From Steromphala cineraria (taxonomy: Eukaryota; Mollusca; Gastropoda; Trochida; Trochidae): 64,000 nucleotides of DNA. Within the stretch, counting starts at the first letter, position 1, and each line of letters opens with the position of its first letter. Both the position numbers and the translations under genes were made by a program. Positions 22,601 to 34,600 of this stretch are shown in pieces. Below the pieces are notes generated by a model. The model was not told where the DNA came from. It did not search any database and worked only from the letters and a program-made list of their open reading frames with translations. The stretch covers positions 60,479,880-60,543,879 of the forward strand of contig OU744731.1 in NCBI GenBank assembly GCA_916613615.1, in the 5' to 3' direction.

Positions 22601-25600
22601 GTCATACCATTCTCTCCCCACAGAGGCAGCTCAGTCATACTATTCTCTCCCCACAGAGGCAGCTCAGTCATACTATTCTCTCCCCACAGAGGCAGCTCAG
22701 TCATACTATTCTCTCCCCACAGAGGCAGCTCAGTCATACTATTCTCTCCCCACAGAGGCAGCTCAGTCATACCATTCTCTCCCCACAGAGGCAGCTCAGT
22801 CATACTATTCTCTCCCCACAGAGGCAGCTCAGTCATACTATTCTCTCCCCACAGAGGCAGCTCAGTCATACCATTCTCTCCCCACAGAGGCAGCTCAGTC
22901 ATACTATTCTATCCCCACAGAGGCAGCTCAGTCAAACTATTCTCTCCCCACAGAGGCAGCTCAGTCATACTATTCTCTCCCCACAGAGGCAGCTCAGTCA
23001 TACTATTCTATCCCCACAGAGGCAGCTCAGTCATACTATTCTCTCCCCACAGAGGCAGCTCAGTCATACTATTCTCTCCCCACAGAGGCAGCTCAGTCAT
23101 ACTATTCTCTCCCCACAGAGGCAGCTCAGTCATACCATTCTCTCCCCACAGAGGCAGCTCAGTCATACTATTCTATCCCCACAGAGGCAGCTCAGTCAAA
23201 CTATTCTCTCCCCACAGAGGCAGCTCAGTCATACTATTCTCTCCCCACAGAGGCAGCTCAGTCATACTATTCTATCCCCACAGAGGCAGCTCAGTCATAC
23301 CATTCTCTCCCCACAGAGGCAGCTCAGTCATACTATTCTCTCCCCACAGAGGCAGCTCAGTCATACTATTCTCTCCCCACAGAGGCAGCTCAGTCATACT
23401 ATTCTCTCCCCACAGAGGCAGCTCAGTCATACTATTCTCTCCCCACAGAGGCAGCTCAGTCATACTATTCTCTCCCCACAGAGGCAGCTCAGTCATACTA
23501 TTCTCTCCCCACAGAGGCAGCTCAGTCATACTATTCTATCCCCACAGAGGCAGCTCAGTCATACTATTCTATCCCCACAGAGGCAGCTCAGTCATACCAT
23601 TCTCTCCCCACAGAGGCAGCTCAGTCATACTATTCTCTCCCCACAGAGGCAGCTCAGTCATACTATTCTCTCCCCACAGAGGCAGCTCAGTCATACTATT
23701 CTCTCCCCACAGAGGCAGCTCAGTCATACTATTCTCTCCCCACAGAGGCAGCTCAGTCATACTATTCTCTCCCCACAGAGGCAGCTCAGTCATACCATTC
23801 TCTCCCCACAGAGGCAGCTCAGTCAAACTATTCTCTCCCCACAGAGGCAGCTCAGTCATACTATTCTCTCCCCGCAGAGGCAGCTCAGTCATACCATTCT
23901 CTCCCCACAGAGGCAGCTCAGTCATACTATTCTCTCCCCACAGAGGCAGCTCAGTCAAACTATTCTCTCCCCACAGAGGCAGCTCAGTCATACTATTCTC
24001 TCCCCACAGAGGCAGCTCAGTCATACTATTCTCTCCCCACAGAGGCAGCTCAGTCATACCATTCTCTCCCCACAGAGGCAGCTCAGTCATACCATTCTCT
24101 CCCCACAGAGGCAGCTCAGTCATACTATTCTCTCCCCACAGAGGCAGCTCAGTCATACCATTCTCTCCCCACAGAGGCAGCTCAGTCATACTATTCTCTC
24201 CCCACAGAGGCAGCTCAGTCATACCATTCTCTCCCCACAGAGGCAGCTCAGTCATACTATTCTCTCCCCACAGAGGCAGCTCAGTCATACTATTCTCTCC
24301 CCACAGAGGCAGCTCAGTCATACCATTCTCTCCCCACAGAGGCAGCTCAGTCATACCATTCTCTCCCCACAGAGGCAGCTCAGTCATACTATTCTCTCCC
24401 CACAGAGGCAGCTCAGTCATACCATTCTCTCCCCACAGAGGCAGCTCAGTCATACTATTCTCTCCCCACAGAGGCAGCTCAGTCATACCATTCTCTCCCC
24501 ACAGAGGCAGCTCAGTCATACTATTCTCTCCCCACAGAGGCAGCTCAGTCATACTATTCTCTCCCCACAGAGGCAGCTCAGTCATACCATTCTCTCCCCA
24601 CAGAGGCAGCTCAGTCATACCATTCTCTCCCCACAGAGGCAGCTCAGTCATACTATTCTCTCCCCACAGAGGCAGCTCAGTCATACTATTCTCTCCCCAC
24701 AGAGGCAGCTCAGTCATACTATTCTCTCCCCACAGAGGCAGCTCAGTCATACCATTCTCTCCCCACAGAGGCAGCTCAGTCATACCATTCTCTCCCCACA
24801 GAGGCAGCTCAGTCATACTATTCTCTCCCCACAGAGGCAGCTCAGTCATACCATTCTCTCCCCACAGAGGCAGCTCAGTCATACTATTCTATCCCCACAG
24901 AGGCAGCTCAGTCATACTATTCTCTCCCCACAGAGGCAGCTCAGTCATACTATTCTCTCCCCACAGAGGCTGCTCAGTCATACTATTCTCTCCCCACAGA
25001 GGCAGCTCAGTCATACTATTCTCTCCCCACAGAGGCAGCTCAGTCATACATTCTCTCCCCGCAGAGGCAGCTCAGTCATACTATTCTCTCCCCACAGAGG
25101 CAGCTCAGTCATACTATTCTCTCCCCACAGAGGCAGCTCAGTCATACTATTCTCTCCCCACAGAGGCAGCTCAGTCATACTATTCTCTCCCCACAGAGGC
25201 AGCTCAGTCATACCATTCTCTCCCCACAGAGGCAGCTCAGTCATACTATTCTCTCCCCACAGAGGCAGCTCAGTCATACTATTCTCTCCCCACAGAGGCA
25301 GCTCAGTCATACTATTCTCTCCCCACAGAGGCAGCTCAGTCATACTATTCTATCCCCACAGAGGCAGCTCAGTCATACTATTCTCTCCCCACAGAGGCAG
25401 CTCAGTCATACTATTCTCTCCCCACAGAGGCAGCTCAGTCATACCATTCTCTCCCCACAGAGGCAGCTCAGTCATACTATTCTCTCCCCACAGAGGCAGC
25501 TCAGTCATACTATTCTCTCCCCACAGAGGCAGCTCAGTCATACCATTCTCTCCCCACAGAGGCAGCTCACTCATACTATTCTCTCCCCACAGAGGCAGCT

Positions 25601-28600
25601 CAGTCATACCATTCTCTCCCCACAGAGGCAGCTCAGTCATACTATTCTCTCCCCACAGAGGCAGCTCAGTCATACTATTCTCTCCCCACAGAGGCAGCTC
25701 AGTCATACTATTCTATCCCCACAGAGGCAGCTCAGTCATACCATTCTCTCCCCACAGAGGCAGCTCAGTCATACTATTCTCTCCCCACAGAGGCAGCTCA
25801 GTCATACTATTCTCTCCCCACAGAGGCAGCTCAGTCATACCATTCTCTCCCCACAGAGGCAGCTCAGTCATACCATTCTCTCCCCACAGAGGCAGCTCAG
25901 TCATACTATTCTCTCCCCACAGAGGCAGCTCAGTCATACCATTCTCTCCCCACAGAGGCAGCTCAGTCATACTATTCTCTCCCCACAGAGGCAGCTCAGT
26001 CATACCATTCTCTCCCCACAGAGGCAGCTCAGTCATACTATTCTCTCCCCACAGAGGCAGCTCAGTCATACTATTCTCTCCCCACAGAGGCAGCTCAGTC
26101 ATACTATTCTCTCCCCACAGAGGCAGCTCAGTCATACTATTCTCTCCCCACAGAGGCAGCTCAGTCATACTATTCTCTCCCCACAGAGGCAGCTCAGTCA
26201 TACTATTCTCTCCCCACAGAGGCAGCTCAGTCATACTATTCTCTCCCCACAGAGGCAGCTCAGTCATACCATTCTCTCCCCACAGAGGCAGCTCAGTCAT
26301 ACTATTCTCTCCCCACAGAGGCAGCTCAGTCATACTATTCTCTCCCCACAGAGGCAGCTCAGTCATACCATTCTCTCCCCACAGAGGCAGCTCAGTCATA
26401 CTATTCTCTCCCCACAGAGGCAGCTCAGTCATACTATTCTCTCCCCACAGAGGCAGCTCAGTCATACTATTCTCTCCCCACAGAGGCAGCTCAGTCATAC
26501 TATTCTCTCCCCACAGAGGCAGCTCAGTCATACTATTCTCTCCCCACAGAGGCAGCTCAGTCATACCATTCTCTCCCCACAGAGGCAGCTCAGTCATACT
26601 ATTCTCTCCCCACAGAGGCAGCTCAGTCATACCATTCTCTCCCCACAGAGGCAGCTCAGTCATACTATTCTCTCCCCACAGAGGCAGCTCAGTCATACCA
26701 TTCTCTCCCCACAGAGGCAGCTCAGTCATACTATTCTCTCCCCACAGAGGCAGCTCAGTCATACTATTCTCTCCCCACAGAGGCAGCTCAGTCATACCAT
26801 TCTCTCCCCACAGAGGCAGCTCAGTCATACCATTCTCTCCCCACAGAGGCAGCTCAGTCATACCATTCTCTCCCCACAGAGGCAGCTCAGTCATACTATT
26901 CTCTCCCCACAGAGGCAGCTCAGTCATACCATTCTCTCCCCACAGAGGCAGCTCAGTCATACTATTCTCTCCCCACAGAGGCAGCTCAGTCATACTATTC
27001 TCTCCCCACAGAGGCAGCTCAGTCATACTATTCTCTCCCCACAGAGGCAGCTCAGTCATACTATTCTCTCCCCACAGAGGCAGCTCAGTCATACCATTCT
27101 CTCCCCACAGAGGCAGCTCAGTCATACTATTCTCTCCCCGCAGAGGCAGCTCAGTCATACCATTCTCTCCCCACAGAGGCAGCTCAGTCATACTATTCTC
27201 TCCCCACAGAGGCTGCTCAGTCATACTATTCTCTCCCCGCAGAGGCAGCTCAGTCATACATTCTCTCCCCACAGAGGCAGCTCAGTCATACATTCTCTCC
27301 CCGCAGAGGCAGCTCAGTCATACTATTCTCTCCCCACAGAGGCAGCTCAGTCATACTATTCTCTCCCCACAGAGGCAGCTCAGTCATACTATTCTCTCCC
27401 CACAGAGGCAGCTCAGTCATACTATTCTCTCCCCACAGAGGCAGCTCAGTCATACCATTCTCTCCCCACAGAGGCAGCTCAGTCATACTATTCTCTCCCC
27501 ACAGAGGCAGCTCAGTCATACCATTCTCTCCCCACAGAGGCAGCTCAGTCATACCATTCTCTCCCCACTGAGGCAGCTCAGTCATACCATTCTCTCCCCA
27601 CAGAGGCAGCTCAGTCATACTATTCTCTCCCCACAGAGGCAGCTCAGTCATACTATTCTCTCCCCACAGAGGCAGCTCAGTCATACTATTCTCTCCCCAC
27701 AGAGGCAGCTCAGTCATACTATTCTCTCCCCACAGAGGCAGCTCAGTCATACTATTCTCTCCCCACAGAGGCAGCTCAGTCATACCATTCTCTCCCCACA
27801 GAGGCAGCTCAGTCATACTATTCTCTCCCCACAGAGGCAGCTCAGTCATACTATTCTATCCCCACAGAGGCAGCTCAGTCATACCATTCTCTCTCCCACA
27901 GAGGCAGCTCAGTCATACTATTCTCTCCCCACAGAGGCAGCTCAGTCATACTATTCTCTCCCCACAGAGGCAGCTCACTCATACTATTCTCTCCCCACAG
28001 AGGCAGCTCAGTCATACTATTCTCTCCCCACAGAGGCAGCTCAGTCATACTATTCTCTCCCCACAGAGGCAGCTCAGTCATACCATTCTCTCCCCACAGA
28101 GGCAGCTCAGTCATACTATTCTCTCCCCACAGAGGCAGCTCAGTCATACTATTCTCTCCCCACAGAGGCAGCTCAGTCATACTATTCTCTCCCCACAGAG
28201 GCAGCTCAGTCATACTATTCTCTCCCCACAGAGGCAGCTCACTCATACTATTCTCTCCCCACAGAGGCAGCTCAGTCATACTATTCTCTCCCCACAGAGG
28301 CAGCTCACTCATACTATTCTCTCCCCACAGAGGCAGCTCAGTCATACTATTCTCTCCCCACAGAGGCAGCTCAGTCATACTATTCTCTCCCCACAGAAGC
28401 AGCTCAGTCATACTATTCTCTCCCCACAGAGGCAGCTCAGTCATACTATTCTCTCCCCACAGAGGCAGCTCACTCATACTATTCTCTCCCCACAGAGGCA
28501 GCTCAGTCATACTATTCTCTCCCCACAGAGGCAGCTCAGTCATACTATTCTCTCCCCACAGAGGCAGCTCAGTCATACTATTCTCTCCCCACAGAGGCAG

Positions 28601-31600
28601 CTCAGTCATACTATTCTCTCCCCACAGAGGCAGCTCAGTCATACTATTCTCTCCCCACAGAGGCAGCTCAGTCATACTATTCTCTCCCCACAGAGGCAGC
28701 TCAGTCATACTATTCTCTCCCCACAGAGGCAGCTCAGTCATACTATTCTATCCCCACAGAGGCAGCTCAGTCAAACTATTCTCTCCCCACAGAGGCAGCT
28801 CAGTCATACCATTCTCTCCCCACAGAGGCAGCTCACTCATACTATTCTCTCCCCACAGAGGCAGCTCAGTCATACTATTCTCTCCCCACAGAGGCAGCTC
28901 AGTCATACTATTCTATCCCCACAGAGGCAGCTCAGTCATACTATTCTCTCCCCACAGAGGCAGCTCAGTCATACTATTCTATCCCCACAGAGGCAGCTCA
29001 GTCATACTATTCTCTCCCCACAGAGGCAGCTCAGTCATACCATTCTCTCCCCACAGAGGCAGCTCACTCATACTATTCTCTCCCCACAGAGGCAGCTCAG
29101 TCATACTATTCTCTCCCCACAGAGGCAGCTCAGTCATACTATTCTATCCCCACAGAGGCAGCTCAGTCAAACTATTCTCTCCCCACAGAGGCAGCTCAGT
29201 CATACTATTCTCTCCCCACAGAGGCAGCTCAGTCATACCATTCTCTCCCCACAGAGGCAGCTCAGTCATACCATTCTCTCCCCACAGAGGCAGCTCAGTC
29301 ATACTATTCTCTCCCCACAGAGGCAGCTCAGTCATACCATTCTCTCCCCACAGAGGCAGCTCAGTCATACTATTCTCTCCCCACAGAGGCAGCTCAGTCA
29401 TACTATTCTCTCCCCACAGAGGCAGCTCAGTCATACCATTCTCTCCCCACAGAGGCAGCTCAGTCATACTATTCTCTCCCCACAGAGGCAGCTCAGTCAT
29501 ACTATTCTCTCCCCACAGAGGCAGCTCAGTCATACTATTCTCTCCCCACAGAGGCAGCTCAGTCATACTATTCTCTCCCCACAGAGGCAGCTCAGTCATA
29601 CTATTCTCTCCCCACAGAGGCAGCTCAGTCATACCATTCTCTCCCCACAGAGGCAGCTCAGTCATACTATTCTCTCCCCACAGAGGCAGCTCAGTCATAC
29701 CATTCTCTCCCCACAGAGGCAGCTCAGTCATACTATTCTCTCCCCACAGAGGCAGCTCAGTCATACTATTCTCTCCCCACAGAGGCAGCTCAGTCATACT
29801 ATTCTCTCCCCACAGAGGCAGCTCAGTCATACTATTCTCTCCCCACAGAGGCAGCTCAGTCATACCATTCTCTCCCCACAGAGGCAGCTCAGTCATACTA
29901 TTCTCTCCCCACAGAGGCAGCTCAGTCATACTATTCTCTCCCCACAGAGGCAGCTCAGTCATACTATTCTCTCCCCACAGAGGCAGCTCAGTCATACTAT
30001 TCTCTCCCCACAGAGGCAGCTCAGTCATACTATTCTCTCCCCACAGAGGCAGCTCAGTCATACCATTCTCTCCCCACAGAGGCAGCTCAGTCATACTATT
30101 CTCTCCCCGCAGAGGCAGCTCAGTCATACTATTCTCTCCCCACAGAGGCAGCTCAGTCATACCATTCTCTCCCCACAGAGGCAGCTCAGTCATACTATTC
30201 TCTCCCCACAGAGGCAGCTCAGTCATACTATTCTCTCCCCACAGAGGCAGCTCAGTCATACTATTCTCTCCCCGCAGAGGCAGCTCAGTCATACCATTCT
30301 CTCCCCACAGAGGCAGCTCAGTCATACCATTCTCTCCCCACAGAGGCAGCTCAGTCATACTATTCTCTCCCCACAGAGGCAGCTCAGTCATACTATTCTC
30401 TCCCCACAGAGGCAGCTCAGTCATACCATTCTCTCCCCACAGAGGCAGCTCAGTCATACCATTCTCTCCCCACAGAGGCAGCTCAGTCATACCAGAGCTA
30501 GCCTATACAGCCTATACGGCTAATACATGGGATAGAAAGGTAGAAATCTGATTGGAGGCAATCGAAGTTAAGATATATAAGATAAGATAAACTTTATTAT
30601 CCCCGCGGGGAAATTTGCTTTACATTCAAAGAGCTTTCAAAGTCACAATTAAATAGATACTAAATATATACAACAAATACATTTTGCTCTACAAGCAGTA
30701 ATATTAAGCATTGTAAACAAATAAGGGTGTTACATTGAACAATACAATTTATGATTACAGTGCGACTGTTAGTTAGACTTACAATTTTGTATGTAAATTT
30801 AAAATCTTGATACTGTATGGAACAAATGATTTTGTACTTCTATTAGTTTTGAAATACCAAATTTTGAAACGACGTCCAGAAGGTAAAAATACATAACATT
30901 CATTTAGAAAGTGGGATGGGTCACATTGAATGGCTAGAGCTTTCTTTTGAACTTTTGAATCAAACTGAAAGGAAAGGTGTTCAAGATTGATGCCGATAAT
31001 TTTGCTGGCTATATTTACGTTTTTGTCGATTTTATTTTTCAGTGATAGGGAAAGATTGCCATACCATGCATGAAAACTGAAAGTCAGAATGCTATTGATG
31101 AAAGTTTGATAGAACAATTTTAGAATACATGTATCAACATTAAAAGATCTTAATTTTCGCAGGAAGAAAAGTCTTTGTTGAGCTTTAGCATGGACACGGT
31201 GTGTATTAGATTTCCATGAGAGTTTATCATCAATTATGGTTCCCAGGTATTGCAAGTTAGTTCTGTTAGTTAGTGCAATCAGCGACGCCGTTTTAAAGTG
31301 GTCATTCGCAAAAGCTCGGCTATTCCCGTGTGCTTCGGCAAAGCTTTCGTTGAAATTAAACATACATGGGAGATAACTCTTCCCTCTCCAAAACTTCGCT
31401 TTTTACCTTCTCATTGGTTTTTATTTGGTAAATAAAAAAAAAACATATAACAAATAACAAGTTACACAATTTGAAACAGTATCTTTCTAATGAAAAACTC
31501 TATCCATATCTGATTTTCAAATATTTTTCCTCTCACACTGTTATTGAACAATAAACCTAAAGGCATGATACTTTCCATGTCACTATCCGACCGTTAAGAA

Positions 31601-34600
31601 TTACCCAAGTCGTGGACATCCAAAAGATTTTTTGATGGGCTGCAAATAAGGGAGATATCAAAAGTTACAACTTTTTGCCGCTAGGGCAATCTGCCGGAAC
31701 CCCAAGATTTTGGCGTAATAGAACATTTAGGTGAAAACTATACCTTCTCGTAATAGAGAATTTACAATTTATGTTAAGTAATAATGTTCAAATATGTCAT
31801 ATAATATGAAATATCTTAATCAAAATACTCAAGATACCTTCGTCACAGCAACGGTTCCAAGGATGTTCAAATAAGGAACATTTCCAGCGATGTTTCCAAA
31901 CACACTGCAAATGGCACAAGACAAGCCATTTATGGCCACGCCCCTGTTGACGGAATGCATAGGGGGCGGGGCTGTGTTGGAGACTCTTGCAATAGCGAAA
32001 TATCCACCAATCAGCTCCAAGATGGTAATGAGGTTAACGGTTAACATGCCAGCATACCCTGATACGCTGAAAGTTGGCATTCCGAATTTGACTGGAACAG
32101 AATGTTTAAACCAATGACTAATGAACAGATTTTAAATTTTTAGATAAAATTCACATGGATAAGTTCGACACAAAATTTAAAAAAAATAAACAAACTTTAT
32201 GTTTCTTTTAAACAAAAAATGGATAAATCTTCGAGCAAATAAAATTAAAAAAAACAACTCATTATAGTCTGCAATTGCGAAATTGAAGATCTATTTTGCG
32301 GTATGTAATTGTCGCCCGGAACATTGTGTTTAATTTCTTTAAAGGGGCAGTAGCACGTTTCTTTAAATTTCATATTTTAATTTGTCACTGATAATTGTAC
32401 GTTTGTGACGGCCAATTATACGTTAATGCTAAATGTATTACTTCGATAGCGTCCATTGGCGGCCATTATTGTGTGAACACCTTTTATTCATTTTGTGTAA
32501 GAAAAAGGAATCGCATGGCTGAACGTACATTATATATTTGATTTATTACTGTTTCATTTAGTTTAAATACATTGTCTTTCAATTGGAACCGTTTATTCTC
32601 CTTTACCTGACATCACCTCATATTCCCTCGAAAAACGTACTACTACTTTGATGCGTACATACTCCCTTTTCAAGATCAACATATATTTTCCAATTTATCC
32701 ATATATAGGCAATTTTTGTATTTTGTTGCCGTATCTGGCAGAGATTTAGGATTAAAACGTATCTATCATATCACATTTGCTTAAATAATTTTGTGAAAAT
32801 GACAAAAAAGCACAAGGACATTAAGACAAACCAAGTTGTTACCTACAGGGTATGGGGATATAAATCCATGGTGTTGAGGTCATGACGTCACTCATTGCGT
32901 CAGTTCTAACCCTTTGACCGGAAGTGGTTGAGTTCCCAGGCAAGACATCAGTTATTGTCAACGTGTAACACAGTAACCATGACAACCCAACTGCAAGGAA
33001 TACCTGAAGGACAAGCATTGGTTGTAATTAAGTCCAAGGAAAAATTAAAATATTTATCATTGTTTTAGTTTTGATTTACACTTATTGCCTTTTTACATTT
33101 GAACAAGAAGACTTAGTTATTAACACAACTGCCAAATTGGTTTTCATTATAGCTTCAAACTTTCCAAAGAGTCCAAAATCACGGAACAAGGGCCATAACT
33201 CAGTAAACTGACTGCAGGCTTCTGATTTTCGAACTCCATCACGGCAATGATTTTCCTTAGGCAAATTTGTTTTTATTTTTTGAATAGTTTCTGAGAAAAT
33301 TTGTTCCCTTTGACGATAAACTAAAACGGAGTTAAAAAAACACGGAACAACGGCAATAATGCTGAGCTAAAAGGCTGTTCCCGAACAATAAACACTCGCC
33401 AAAACGGAGCAAGCTGCTGTTGTGGACCATTGGCAGCCATTTTTGTGTGAACACCTTTAATTCACTTTCGTAAGTAAAAGGAAACGCATAGCTAAATTTT
33501 ACATTATATAATTGATTTATTATTTGCTTCATTTATTATAAATAGATTGTCTTTTAATTGGAGCTATTTATTTTCATTTTCCTGACATCACCCTCTTTTC
33601 CCACTAAAAACGTGAGAACAGTAAATCACTGTGTATAACCGTACACCGGAACTAGCGAGGTGTACGGCGGAGAAATGTTGCTAGCGAGGAGTCGAAATCG
33701 AAAGTTAGATAATATTCTACTTCATATAACTTTCAAATAATCAACATCATGTAATAATTTTAGCACACATACTTAGTAAAATGTATGTGCTTGTCATTCT
33801 TTATCCAAGGGACAGTAACGATGACAGTTGCGAGTAATGCTGTTGTTAGTAACATATTTGCTATCTCTGACTATGAACAGGATATGACATTAAACACTTA
33901 TGTCTCGGAATGCTATTGACATGATTGTAACATAGAAAAAGTTGATGAAACGGCGATGGTTGCTTTTTAAGTGATCCCGTTTGCGATCACGCTCCATCTA
34001 GCAACAATTCTCCGCCGTACACCTCGCTAGTTCCGGTGTACGGTTATACACAGTGTAAATAGTAGAAGAAGAAGAAGCTTAACTTAGATACCCCTCTCAC
34101 TTCGTGGCGCGGGGATAATAACATCGTCTCTGATTAGCACAAAATACGACTTCAAAGCACAAAGTATCCATGGGAACAATCTACGCTTACCCGTTGCATT
34201 GCAAAAATTGACTAAAAATGTACAAATGTGCATTTTATTAGTTTCTTACAATTTATATAAATGTCCGAAAAGAGGCTGATAAAATACGTTTGACACACCA
34301 ACATTTTTCAAAAGTTTAGTATTGTAAAAGGACGTTTAATCAAAACGTTTGCATCGCTGGAATCTTAAATCCTTAGAAAGTAGATAAAAGAATACAGTGA
34401 AAACATGTTGATAGATTGAAAACTTACCGAATTCAGTTGAAAGATTGGATACCTGATGATAGAAGAAATTTTGTCTCTTGAAACCCGAATGGGAATTGTA
34501 ATTCCACCCATTAACAGAGAGAAAATCACAACCAATGATCCGGATCTGTAATATAAGGGAAAATGTATAGATAAGAACAAAATATATTAATACAAGTGTT

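Noticed and set aside
21232..30490. Minus-strand ORFs of MTELPLWGENS repeats
   Set aside because: Same satellite in the other direction; breaks coincide with the TATCCCC variant and indels, not with gene boundaries.
21328..30501. 3057-codon plus-strand ORF
   Set aside because: It is the 33-bp satellite read through; phase shifts inside it change the peptide repeat without creating stops, and it lies in an intron of a gene on the other strand.
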